A DNA stretch of 40,785 nucleotides, taken from contig JAJDEJ010000235.1 of the NCBI GenBank assembly GCA_029259815.1, forward strand, positions 1 to 40,785. Direction: 5' to 3'. Shown here in pieces: positions 14,533 to 24,100 of this stretch. This DNA is from Planctomycetaceae bacterium (GTDB lineage Bacteria > Planctomycetota > Planctomycetia > Planctomycetales > Planctomycetaceae). The notes under the pieces were generated by a model. The model did not search any database. It was not told the origin of the DNA and saw only the letters and a list, made by a program, of their open reading frames with translations. Made by a program: the position numbers and the translations under genes. Numbering within the stretch: the stretch's first letter is position 1; the number at the start of each line of letters is the position of its first letter.

Positions 14533-15004
14533 AACACATCTTTCAGAATCGTTTCGCTACCAGAGATGCATCGCATACCGAAACATCCGGCAACTGAGAA
14601 TCACCAGACTGCAGCGACTCTCCATCGTGAAACAAGGAGCTTCGGCGAAACTCCATTCCTGCATGATATCTGATGATCGTACCGCATACCCAGCGTTCAA
14701 GGAGGTAATTCTGTGGGCAGAATGTTCTCCGGAAACTCAGTCTCCTGCAGGAGATCTCGAAATCGATGCTGTTGATTGAGAACAGAGTTAAGACTTAGGA
14801 GGGTCCAGTGCTGAATTGGGACCCAGGCGTTGGCGACTTGATTCCCTCCGTCATCGACGGCATAGTGCATTGGAATGACAGACTTCTGCAATCGCCTCAG
14901 TCTGCTGCCTCTTCTGAGGCTTGGTCTTGTTTGGATCATTTGAACCTCGTTTCGAGCATGATTGCCAACCCTCTCGCTCGAATGAGTCCGCCAGGAGACA
15001 CACC
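14533..15004. other. Divergent intergenic region with a doubtful small ORF
   Basis: This gap between the divergent PSD1 gene and the lactonase gene must contain both promoters, but I cannot place boxes with confidence. A minus-strand frame at 14697-14939 (80 codons, ATG start) reads like natural protein in its second half (HYAVDDGGNQVANAW, NQQHRFRDLLQETEF). No ribosome binding site or recognisable family supports it. It may be the remnant of a decayed gene. Confidence 0.3.
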
Positions 15005-16075
15005 ATGAAGTTCAGACATCACGTGCAAATCCGGCCTTGGACAACGTTGTTTGCAGTTGCGTTAACAACGACGGGAATCAGTCGTGCCGAGGATCCCATT
15101 GTCCCTCCAGGTGCCAAGGTGGAGAAGCTCTTTGAGGGGATCACGTTGACTGAAGGCGTTGCGGTCGCGCCTGATGGGATGGTGTACTTCAGCGACATTA
15201 CGTTTTCGCATGTGTCCAAGAAGGACGATGGCTCGATCCACGCGGGTCATATCTGGAAGTTCGACCCGTCCACAAAAGAGACGACTATCTTTCGCTCACC
15301 GAGTGGCATGTCGAACGGGATCAAGTTCGACGCTGCGGGCAACATGATTGCCGCATTGGGGGCGGACTTTGGCGGTCGGGCGGTGATTCGCACGGACATG
15401 CAGACCGGAATGAGTGACATCATTGCCGGGTTGTACGATGGCAAGAAATTCAACTCTCCCAACGACATCACCATCGATGAGAAAGGCCGCATCTATTTCA
15501 GCGACCCACGTTACATGGGGCACGAATCGATCGAGCAGCCTGTTGTGGGCGTGTACCGCATCGATCCTGACGGCAGTATCACACGCATCATCACTGATGC
15601 AGGCAAGGCAAACGGCGTGTGCGTCTCACCCGATCAGAAGAAGCTGTACGTCGTCAGTAATGAGAACGGAGTGACAGGGATCGAACAACTGGCATCGTCG
15701 GATTCCGATCGGCCGGACAAAGGTCTGCCGCCTCACCGAAAAGGTCTGATGGCATTGCTCGCTTACGACCTGCATGAAGATGGCTCTGCGACATTCGACA
15801 AAGTTCTCGCGGACTACTCCCCCTTCGACGGTCCGGACGGGCTCGTCGTCGACAGCGATGGCAATCTGTATGTTGCTGTACGTGCTGAGAACCGTCCTGG
15901 CATCGTGATCTACAATCCTGAGGGCAAGGAGTTGGGCTATATCAAGACGGAGATCCCCACCAACGTCGGCTTTGGCCGTGGTGATGACAGCAATCTCCTG
16001 TACATCACCGCCGGGAACAGCCTGTACCGAATTCGGTTGAGTCGCACCGGCTATCAACTGCCCCCCAAATCGTAA
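15005..16075 (+). CDS. SMP-30/gluconolactonase family lactonase, exported
   Basis: A six-bladed beta-propeller lactonase of 356 aa, starting at the ATG at 15005 (AGGAG about 8 bases upstream); the longer frame from 14921 has no such site. A signal peptide covers about residues 1-27. Blade motifs typical of SMP-30/gluconolactonases are visible: EGVAVAPDGMVYFSD, FNSPNDITIDEKGRIYFSDP and GPDGLVVDSDGNLYVA. These carry the Glu, Asn and Asp residues that bind the divalent metal in this family. It would hydrolyse sugar lactones to sugar acids in the periplasm. It is followed after 16 bases by an MFS transporter and then by aldolase and dehydrogenase genes, which together suggest uptake and cleavage of a sugar acid. 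The exact sugar cannot be told. Confidence 0.82.
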   Translation: MKFRHHVQIRPWTTLFAVALTTTGISRAEDPIVPPGAKVEKLFEGITLTEGVAVAPDGMVYFSDITFSHVSKKDDGSIHAGHIWKFDPSTKETTIFRSPSGMSNGIKFDAAGNMIAALGADFGGRAVIRTDMQTGMSDIIAGLYDGKKFNSPNDITIDEKGRIYFSDPRYMGHESIEQPVVGVYRIDPDGSITRIITDAGKANGVCVSPDQKKLYVVSNENGVTGIEQLASSDSDRPDKGLPPHRKGLMALLAYDLHEDGSATFDKVLADYSPFDGPDGLVVDSDGNLYVAVRAENRPGIVIYNPEGKELGYIKTEIPTNVGFGRGDDSNLLYITAGNSLYRIRLSRTGYQLPPKS

Positions 16076-16091
16076 ACAGGCCGCGCTCCGC

Positions 16092-17387
16092 ATGTCTGAC
16101 AGCCCCACCGGAGACAGACCGTCCAACGCCAAGCACAAGGTCATTCTTTTTGCCGTCAGCTTGGCGATTGTGACTTACATTCACCGCGTGTGCATCTCGC
16201 AGGCCGCTCCTGATATTCAGTCCGACCTGGGACTGACAAAGGAGCAGATGGGCGTTGTGTTCTCGGCGTTCATTCTCGCCTATGGCTTGTTCGAGATCCC
16301 GGGCGGGTGGCTGAGTGACAAACTGGGACCGCGCCGCGTGCTGGCGGGAGCCGTGCTGATGTGGTCGATCTTCACCATGGCGACCGGCTGGGCCTGGGGA
16401 TTGGGTTCGCTTGTGGTCTTTCGCTTTCTGTTTGGTGTGGGTCAGGCGACCTGCTTCCCAAACCTGACCAAGATCTTCACGATCTGGCTACCAGCCAAAG
16501 AACGGATCCGCGCTCAGGGAATCATGTGGTTGAGTGCCCGCTGGGGGGGTGCGTTTACGCCTCTGCTTGTTGTCGGTGTGATGTCGTTTGTGTCATGGCA
16601 GATGACGTTCGTCCTGTTCGGTGCCATCGGCATCCTCTGGGCAGCCGTCTTTTGGATGTGGTTTCGTGACAACCCGGCAGATCACACGTCCGTCAACGAA
16701 GCTGAGCTCGCTCTGCTGGAAGGCGCTGAAGAAAACGCTTCGGGACACGGCGACGTCCCCTGGATGAAGCTCATCACCAGTCGTAGCGTCTTGATGCTGT
16801 GGCTGCAATACTTCTGCATGTCCTACGGCTGGTACTTCTATGTCACCTGGCTGCCGACATACCTGCAGGAAGAGCGGGGGGTGTCGTTCACGAATAGTGC
16901 ATTACTGTCCGGCCTGCCGCTGTTCTTCGGAGGCATCAGTTGCTTCGTGGCCAGTCGATTGCTGGGCAGACTGGAACATCGGATCGGCAACGCAGGCAAG
17001 GCTCGGCGGATGGTCGGTTTCGTGGGAATGATGGGAGCCTCGGTGATGCTGGTGATCTCACCGGAGATTCAGAGCCCCACTCTGGCGATGGTGGCGTTAG
17101 GTATGGCCAGTTTCTCGAATGATCTGGCGATGCCCGGTGCCTGGGGGGCGTGTATGGATGTCGGGGGCAAGTATGCCGGTTCGCTCGCGGGCAGCATGAA
17201 CATGATGGGCAATCTCGGTGGAGCATTTGGTCCCATCTTTGTCGCACAGATTCTCGCCATGAGTGGCAATAATTGGACGCTGACGTTCTGGGTCTCAGCA
17301 GCGTTGTACGCAATCGGTGCGGTGAGTTGGTTGTTCATTGACCCGGTCACTCCTCTGGAGGATGCTGCGACCTCTCACTCACATTGA
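16092..17387 (+). CDS. MFS transporter, anion:cation symporter type (sugar acid uptake)
   Basis: A 431-aa inner-membrane transporter with about 12 helices. It shows the family loop GGWLSDKLGPRRVL between helices 2 and 3 and GVGQATCFPNLTKIF in helix 4, both like the ACS family (hexuronate, glucarate and tartrate porters). It probably imports the acid made by the upstream lactonase, using a proton or sodium gradient. The ATG at 16092 is the first methionine and is followed by a short polar N-terminus; I see no strong ribosome binding site, so translation may be coupled to the lactonase gene 16 bases upstream. The substrate is inferred from neighbours only. Confidence 0.82.
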   Translation: MSDSPTGDRPSNAKHKVILFAVSLAIVTYIHRVCISQAAPDIQSDLGLTKEQMGVVFSAFILAYGLFEIPGGWLSDKLGPRRVLAGAVLMWSIFTMATGWAWGLGSLVVFRFLFGVGQATCFPNLTKIFTIWLPAKERIRAQGIMWLSARWGGAFTPLLVVGVMSFVSWQMTFVLFGAIGILWAAVFWMWFRDNPADHTSVNEAELALLEGAEENASGHGDVPWMKLITSRSVLMLWLQYFCMSYGWYFYVTWLPTYLQEERGVSFTNSALLSGLPLFFGGISCFVASRLLGRLEHRIGNAGKARRMVGFVGMMGASVMLVISPEIQSPTLAMVALGMASFSNDLAMPGAWGACMDVGGKYAGSLAGSMNMMGNLGGAFGPIFVAQILAMSGNNWTLTFWVSAALYAIGAVSWLFIDPVTPLEDAATSHSH

Positions 17388-17428
17388 TCAGCGATCACTC
17401 GCAAGGGCGGAAGGATGAAACGAAGTTC

Positions 17429-18262
17429 ATGAAGACTCGGGCACTGAAGAGGTTTCGCAAGAAACTCGCTAACGATGAATCTGTGCACGGACTCTGGGTG
17501 ACGCTTGAGTCAGCCACGGTGACGGAACTGGCAGTCGCGTTGGGGCTGGACTGGGTCGTCATCGACGCCGAGCACGGTCATCTCGACTGGAAGGACATCA
17601 ACGAACACATCCGCGCTGCCTTGCGGAGCGATACGGTCGTCTTGGTACGGCTCGCCGAACGCAGTACATCTCTGACCAAACGGGCTCTCGATATCGGTGC
17701 CGACGGTGTTGTGATCCCGTGGATCGAAACGAGAGAGCAAGTCGAAGACGCTATTCGTGACTGTCACTATCCGCCGGAGGGGCGACGTGGAATTGGTGGC
17801 GAACGCGCCACGGTATGGGGGCAATGCTTTGCTGAACATGCGTCGGAGGCGAACGAGCATGTGCTGGTCGTACCAATAATCGAAACCGTCGCCTCGGTCG
17901 CCAACGTTCCTGCGATGTGTGAGGTTGAGGGAGTGGAGGTGTTTTTCTTCGGTCCGGCTGATTTTTCATCCACCGCTGGTTACCGAGGACAATGGGAAGG
18001 TCCCGGTGTCGCTAAGCAGCTTCTACAGTTGAAGGACACGATCAAGTCGGCTGGCAGACACTGTGGGGTGATGACGACAAGTCTGGACGATCTGGTCCAA
18101 CGTCGCGATCAGCAGTTTCAAATGCTGGGGCTGGGTGCTGATACCGGGCTCCTGTTGCGATCACTGCATCAGTCGCTTCAAGCTGTCGGTTGCGACCGCA
18201 AGCCCGCGACGAGTCTCGATCCGGCTGACGGAGAACCATCAGTGGGTCGTGGGTCAGTTTGA
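17429..18262 (+). CDS. HpcH/HpaI family class II aldolase
   Basis: A metal-dependent aldolase cleaving 2-keto-3-deoxy acids or 4-hydroxy-2-ketoacids to pyruvate and an aldehyde. I choose the ATG at 17429 (277 aa); a TTG at 17384 overlapping the transporter stop is less likely. Family signatures are GLWVTLESATVTELA, DWVVIDAEHGHLDW (His49 as general base), an arginine in RRGIGGERA, and the metal ligands Glu in PIIETV and Asp in FGPADFSS. The C-terminal 25 or so residues are low-complexity and family-atypical. It sits third in the sugar-acid operon, where it would split the dehydrated acid. The substrate is unknown; deoxy-rhamnonate, -fuconate or -glucarate types are all possible. Confidence 0.85.
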   Translation: MKTRALKRFRKKLANDESVHGLWVTLESATVTELAVALGLDWVVIDAEHGHLDWKDINEHIRAALRSDTVVLVRLAERSTSLTKRALDIGADGVVIPWIETREQVEDAIRDCHYPPEGRRGIGGERATVWGQCFAEHASEANEHVLVVPIIETVASVANVPAMCEVEGVEVFFFGPADFSSTAGYRGQWEGPGVAKQLLQLKDTIKSAGRHCGVMTTSLDDLVQRRDQQFQMLGLGADTGLLLRSLHQSLQAVGCDRKPATSLDPADGEPSVGRGSV

Positions 18263-18313
18263 TCGAAATGGGTGGCGAGCGCAGGACCAACGATTGAAGA
18301 TTTCAGAACGGTT

Positions 18314-18345
18314 CGCTACGCCCTTCCTGACGTCAGGGCGTGCCA
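18314..18345. repeat. Palindromic intergenic repeat
   Basis: Arms ACGCCC and GGGCGT enclose the perfect 12-base palindrome CCTGACGTCAGG (18325-18336). It lies between the aldolase and dehydrogenase genes. Similar CTACGCCC...GTCAGGGCG sequences look familiar as dispersed planctomycete repeats, but I cannot confirm copy number. It might modulate expression within the operon. Confidence 0.45.
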
Positions 18346-18398
18346 CACACGAAAAATGATGATTAACTGACCCAACACCTATCAGTGAAGGCACAACC

Positions 18399-19469
18399 AT
18401 GACACACTCACAGCGGCCCGCGTTCCGAGTTGCTCTGACAGCGGACTTCTTCGACGATGAGGGGAATACGAAGTTCGCGGATCTGGGAACGAGTGTGTTC
18501 GATGGACAGCAACACATCCAACTGTCGCAATTCGCTGAGCACCGTTCTGCCATCGCAGCGGAGCAGGTGGGGGACAGTCAGGGCGTAATCGTGTTGACCC
18601 CAGCAGTGACAGCCGACTCACTGACTGGTTGCGATGACTTGCTGGCCATCGGACGGTTTGGAGTCGGTTACGACGCAGTCGATGTCGACGCCTGCACAAA
18701 GAGCGACGTACTGGTCATGATCACGACCGGCGCTGTCGATCGGCCTGTGGCCGAAGCAACCATCGGCTGGATGCTTGCGCTCACGCATCACATGCTGGTG
18801 AAAGATCGGCTTGTTCGGACCGGGCACTGGAACGATCGCACCCGATACATGGGCTGCGAACTTCGCGACCGGACGCTGGGCGTGATCGGACTGGGCGGCA
18901 TCGGACGACATCTCGTTTCACTGCTTCAGGGATTTGGCATGCGACCGCCAGTCGCCTTTGATCCCTTTGCACCTGCGGAGGTGTTTGATGAAGTCGGTGT
19001 GCGATCGATGTCGCTGGATGAACTGCTCACAACAGCTGATTTCGTGTCGATTCACTGTCCACTGACGGAGCAGACACGAGGGTTGATCGGAAATAAAGAG
19101 CTTCGTCAGATGAAACGCGATGCCTACTTGATCAACACGGCTCGGGGTGGCATCGTGGATGAAGACGCACTCTTCGACTCGCTCAAAAGTGGCCGTCTTG
19201 CCGGTGCGGCGCTCGACTGTTTCGAGACAGAGCCCGCGACTGAGCCGCACCGGTTTGGCGAACTTGAGAACGTGATCCTCGCTCCACACTCCATTGCCTG
19301 GACGGACGAACTCTTCCGAGACATCGGTCACACTGCCTGTCAGAGCATGCTGGACCTTTCGACCGGCCGAACTCCTAAAGGAGTTGTGAATTCCGAGCTT
19401 CTCCAGAGAGCAAGTTTTCGGGAGAAGTGGTCTCGGCTGACCGGAGTCGAAGTCGCGACTTCGGATTGA
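18399..19469 (+). CDS. D-isomer specific 2-hydroxyacid dehydrogenase
   Basis: An NAD(P)-dependent oxidoreductase interconverting a 2-hydroxyacid and 2-ketoacid; 356 aa with GAAGG upstream of the ATG. The Rossmann motif GLGGIG occupies 164-169. Catalytic residues are Arg249 in NTARGG, Glu276 in DCFETEP and His297 in APHSIAW. The phrase IGRFGVGYDAVDVDAC near the N-terminal domain resembles phosphoglycerate dehydrogenases, but the ACT regulatory domain is absent, so it is not a full SerA. As the last gene of the lactonase-transporter-aldolase group it may reduce the hydroxypyruvate or glyoxylate-like product of the aldolase. That step is inferred from position. Confidence 0.85.
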   Translation: MTHSQRPAFRVALTADFFDDEGNTKFADLGTSVFDGQQHIQLSQFAEHRSAIAAEQVGDSQGVIVLTPAVTADSLTGCDDLLAIGRFGVGYDAVDVDACTKSDVLVMITTGAVDRPVAEATIGWMLALTHHMLVKDRLVRTGHWNDRTRYMGCELRDRTLGVIGLGGIGRHLVSLLQGFGMRPPVAFDPFAPAEVFDEVGVRSMSLDELLTTADFVSIHCPLTEQTRGLIGNKELRQMKRDAYLINTARGGIVDEDALFDSLKSGRLAGAALDCFETEPATEPHRFGELENVILAPHSIAWTDELFRDIGHTACQSMLDLSTGRTPKGVVNSELLQRASFREKWSRLTGVEVATSD

Positions 19470-19500
19470 GGAGCGACTCCGCGAATTGGACGCAAAGAAA

Positions 19501-19602
19501 GTAGTCATCACGCTACGCCGTGATGACACGATCGCTCGTAGGTGTTCGAGCGATTCGCGAGCGTCCACTGACTCCGCTCATCACGCGGAGCGTGATGGCT
19601 AC
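19501..19602. repeat. REPIN-like structured element, GTAG...CTAC, 102 bp
   Basis: It begins GTAGTCATCACGCT (19501-19514) and ends AGCGTGATGGCTAC (19589-19602), inverted repeats matching at 13 of 14 positions. A hairpin adjoins each end: stem GTCATCACG/CGTGATGAC at 19504-19527, and CATCACGC/GCGTGATG near 19579-19597. A third perfect 8-base hairpin (ATCGCTCG/CGAGCGAT) occupies 19531-19554. It fills most of the gap between convergent genes and may also end both transcripts. The GTAG/CTAC ends next to hairpins are the layout of REP doublets. Confidence 0.65.
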
Positions 19603-19646
19603 CGAATTTCAGAACACCCTCTTGGACGGAGAGTGAAGTCTCCCAG

Positions 19647-21098
19647 TCACGATGCCAGCAGATCTTTGATGATCCGCCCATGCACGTCGGTCAGTCGATG
19701 GTCGCGGCCGCCATGCCGGTAGGTGAGGCTCATATGGTCGACACCGAGTTGGTGCAGAATCGTGGCGTGAATGTCGTGGATGTCGACCAGATTGTGGACG
19801 ACCGAGTTTCCGAATTCGTCAGTCTCTCCGTATGCGATCCCGCTTTGGAATCCACCGCCCGCCATGAAGATCGTGTAACCGTCAACATGGTGATCACGTC
19901 CACAGGATTCGGTGACTTTCGGTGTGTGCGGCGTGCGCCCCATTTCGCCGGCCCAAATGACAATCGTCTCATCGAGCAGGCCACGCTGCTTGAGGTCAAT
20001 GATCAATGCAGCCACCGACTGCTCGGTGACCCGTGCGTTCTTCTCATGATTCGTCTTGATCTGAGAGTGCTGATCCCAGGGTGAGTTGTTTCCGTCGAAG
20101 CTGGGACACGTGATCTCGACGAACCGCACTCCGGATTCCACCAGACGTCGCGCCCGAAGGGCCTGGGTCGCATAGAGGTGCTGATGTTCGTCCTTGGAAT
20201 CAACGCCATACAGTTTCTGAATGTGCTCCGGCTCCTGGCTGATGTCCGCGATCTGTGGAATCGTACTCTGCATGCGAAATGCCGTCTCATAGTTGGCGAT
20301 TGCGCCTTCAATGGCATTCGTGTCACCCGACTGTTGAGCGAACTCGTGGTCCTGCTCTGCAAGGAGTGCCAGTTTTCGTTGTTGGAGTTCGCGAGTGTCC
20401 GAAGGCTCGATATTGTCCACAGGAGTTCCCGTCGGTCGCAGCATGGTTGCCTGATACGAAGCCGGCAGGAATGAACTTCCAAAGTTTTCCAGCCCGCCGT
20501 TCGGCACCCAGTCATTGTTCAGTAAGACATAACCAGGGAGGTTTTCATTCTCACTCCCCAGACCATATGTCACCCATGCACCAAGACTGGGAGCCTGGCC
20601 GATGATGCGTCCGGTGTGTAGTAGCAGGTTTTGTTGACCGTGGAGCGGCAACTCGCCGCGCATCGAACGAACCACACACAGTTCATCAGCCACACTGGCA
20701 ATGTGCGGGAACAGGTCACTGATCCACAGACCGCTCTCGCCGCGCTGTTTGAATTTCCACGGGCTGCCAAACCAGACACGGCTGGCGGAAGACTGCGATC
20801 GCTTGGAAACGGCCCCTTCGCCAATCGCCTTGCCCTCGTGCTCTTTGAGCATCGGCTTCGGATCGAACGTGTCCACATGGCTCGGGCCGCCATCCATGAA
20901 GCAGAGGATGACATTCTTCGCACGGGCCGGGAACTGCGTTCGCGTGGCCCTGGGAGCATCGGAAATCGCGCGATCGGCCAGCATGCTGCTCAGGGCGAGC
21001 CAACCAAATCCAGCGGCCGAGTTCTTCAAGAAGCTCCGCCGAGACGGATCGCCGATGACGCTGCCGGGACATCGACACTTGGCTGATGAAGGTGTCAT
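19647..21098 (-). CDS. DUF1501 family protein (pair 2), Tat-exported
   Basis: A 483-aa DUF1501 protein. I start at the ATG at 21098, which places a Tat signal (SRRSFLKNSAAGFGWLAL, about 19-36) at the N-terminus; the frame upstream to 21275 is not protein-like. Family phrases include ILCFMDGGPSHVDTFDPKP, DLFPHIASVADELCVVRSM, VIWAGEMGRTP and GRDHHVDGYTIFMAGGG. It is a paralogue of the DUF1501 protein at 10658-12073 and is likewise downstream of a PSD1 gene, 44 bases away. A sulfatase gene heads the same operon, which points to degradation of sulfated polymers; the DUF1501 reaction itself is unknown. Confidence 0.88.
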   Translation of the reverse strand: MTPSSAKCRCPGSVIGDPSRRSFLKNSAAGFGWLALSSMLADRAISDAPRATRTQFPARAKNVILCFMDGGPSHVDTFDPKPMLKEHEGKAIGEGAVSKRSQSSASRVWFGSPWKFKQRGESGLWISDLFPHIASVADELCVVRSMRGELPLHGQQNLLLHTGRIIGQAPSLGAWVTYGLGSENENLPGYVLLNNDWVPNGGLENFGSSFLPASYQATMLRPTGTPVDNIEPSDTRELQQRKLALLAEQDHEFAQQSGDTNAIEGAIANYETAFRMQSTIPQIADISQEPEHIQKLYGVDSKDEHQHLYATQALRARRLVESGVRFVEITCPSFDGNNSPWDQHSQIKTNHEKNARVTEQSVAALIIDLKQRGLLDETIVIWAGEMGRTPHTPKVTESCGRDHHVDGYTIFMAGGGFQSGIAYGETDEFGNSVVHNLVDIHDIHATILHQLGVDHMSLTYRHGGRDHRLTDVHGRIIKDLLAS

Positions 21099-21142
21099 GG
21101 ATTCACTTTCCCGAGTTGTTGCCAGGATAGTCAGCAACGACG

Positions 21143-24100
21143 TTATCTGTAATACAGGAATTCCTTGGTATTGAACATGGCATGTGCCAGTTCGGTCCAT
21201 GCATCTGTGTCGGTCATGAATTCGTTCGACTGTGATTCGTTGAACTGTGAAAAACCGACCACCGCTTCCGTCCAACGCAGTGTTTCGTGATCACTGGGCG
21301 GTCGCCCCAATGCCTGAATAAACATTGTACGTATGCGGTTCTCCACATTTTCGGACCCATCGTTGATCAGACGCTCCCCCCATCCTTCAGCCATCTGGAC
21401 GACAAGTGGGTCGTTAAGCAAGGCCAATGCCTGGGCCGGCACATTGGTCACGTCCCGTCGTCCGGTTGGAAGTTTGAGGTCGGGAAGATTAAAGCAGACG
21501 AGAAACTTCGGTGGGTCCATGATCGACATCTGCATGTAGATCGAGCGTCGTCCATGGCCATCGAGCGGACCAGAGAAGAGACGTTTCGCTCCATCTTCGA
21601 CGGACCGGGGCGGATGGATGGGAGGTCCATACGGTCGAGAATCAAGCATCCCGGCGACCGCGAGCAGGTTGTCACGGATGGCTTCCGCTTCGAGCCTGCG
21701 TGTTGGGTAATGGTGCCACAGGCGATTGTCGGGGTCACGGTCCATCCCGGCTTGTGTGACTGATCCCGACTGACGAAATGTCTGACTCAGAACGAGTCTG
21801 CGAACGAGCTTCTTGGTTGACCAACCCTCCTCCATGAATTGGAGGGCGAGCCAGTCCAGGAGTTCCGGATGGGACGGTCGGTCTCCCAGTTTGCCGAAGT
21901 CGCTGGGTGTCGCTACGATGCCGGTGCCAAAGATCCAGTGCCACAAGCGGTTGACGTACACGCGCGCTGTCTGTGGATTCTCAGGACTGCTGAGATACGC
22001 AGCAAGTTCGAGCCGACCACTTCCTTTGCTCTCGGATACGCCGTAGCTCTCGGCAAAGACTTCCAGAAAGCCGCGTGGGATTGCTGGACCTTCATCATCC
22101 ACGTTGCCACGCAGGTTGAGCCGATAGTTCTGCGGCTGGAGTCCACGTTCGTCCATACTGATAGCACTGCGTGGAAACGTGATGCGGGCTTCGACGTCAC
22201 GGTAGCGCTGCACCAGCGCTGCAATCGCCGACTCGGCATCCACACGATTTGCAAGCAACTTATGCTTAATCATCCAGTTCAATATTTTCACGTCTGAGGC
22301 TGTCGCCTCATTCGATGCCCAACGATCAAGAGGTTCGATTAACCAATCGGACACACGTTCCCAAGCTTCATCGACCGAGCCCGGTGACTCGCCGGTCAAC
22401 AGGGGTGAAAATTCATCGAGAGTTGACGTCGGGGTTCCAGACGTGTCATGAGTGGCGATCCCCGTGAGACTGAACCAACTCCGTTTGTTGAGCCCCAAGT
22501 CATCATTGGCAAGGGTGACATCCGCGACTTTCGCCAGACCGGTGCGCGGCGGAAAATTCGGATGCAGTGCAGCGGTTGCGACTTCAGTCAGCACACGGGA
22601 GACACCGTTCTTCAAAACCTCGTCAGCAAACGACGCCCAACTGCCGACGTCATCTTCCCCACCGAGAAATGACAGTGGTTCATTCTGAAATGCGTTCTGA
22701 GGGACCACTAGAGTTCCGGACCATTCCCCTCCTCTCAACCTCAAACTGACAAATCGCCCCGGCACCTCATTCTGCGGTCGCATCCGGACGGAACCCGGAA
22801 GCTTGGACGAAAGAGCATGAGTGTGATAGCCCCGTGGCAGCAGCCGATCGATGAGTGTGTCTCCTTCCAGACTGACTAGCGGAACGCCGTCATCGACATG
22901 GCCATGTGTCATCCCGTCGCCCTCAACTGTCCAACCATCGGGCAACCCCGGTTCACTGAAGTCGGTCAGGACGGTAAATCCTTCGGCATTCGACTGGAGT
23001 CTCTCCTCCCGAGCGGTCTCCCATTCGGTCACCAATTCACTCCACTTTTGTTCGATGTTCCCATCCGTCGAGTCCAGTAATCGAACCAAAGGAAAATGAA
23101 GATCATCCAGCGTGGGGTCAGCCCATGCAGTCGCTTGAGAACCGGCCCAAGCCGTTAGCGCGGAGGCTTGGAGTTGGCTCACGTCAGACTGCCACAACAA
23201 CGCCAACTCTTTCTGAATCTCCGCACGTAACTGCTTGAGTTCCGCGATTTCCTGATTATGTTTTCCTGGCGCGTCGATCACACGTGCTGTCCATCGGGGC
23301 GACATAAAGACACCCGCCAGTGCATAGTAGTCCGCCTGCGAAATGGCATCGAGCTTATGATCGTGACAGCGGGCACAGGCCACGGTCATTGCCAGAAAAG
23401 CTTTGGAAAAGGCATCGATCTTGTTATTGATCATGTCCTGATGGATGCCATTGAACGCCAGGCTGCTGCCATGCCGGTGCTCGCCCAAGTGGTAGAACAT
23501 CGGGCCAATCAAACTCTCGTTGACCTCGGCTGCCTCATTGATTCGTGGCTCTGGCAGGAGGTCGCCGGCAATCTGTTCCCGGATCAACTGGTCGAATGCA
23601 ATGTCGTCGTTGAACGCGCGGATGAGATAGTCTCGATACTCCCACGAGCCTTTCGCGGGATTGTCCCACTCGTAACCGAACGTGTCCGTATAGCGGATGA
23701 CATCCATCCAGTGTCGCGCGAATCGTTCGCCAAAATGGGGTGAGCCCAGCAACTCGTCGACAAGTGCCGTCAGTGCCTGATCAGGATGCGCTGCATACTC
23801 TGCTGGGAACGTCTTTACTTGCTCCGGCTCTGGTGGCAGTCCGGTCAACACGAATGACAGACGCCTCAGCAGTGTCGAAGCGTCTGCTGGTACCGAGGGA
23901 GATAACCCTGCCTTTTCCAGAGCCGATCCTACAAACCGATCGACCGGCTCTCCGGACCATGCCTCATCCTGCGCAACCGGAGGAGAGAAAACTTGGGGAG
24001 GTTGCAGACTCCACCAGTTGCGTCGTTCGGCGAGTTGTTCCTTCCACAGCAACTCAGCCGCTTCCGTGGGTGAAGGAGGTTCGTCTCGCGGATCGATGGC

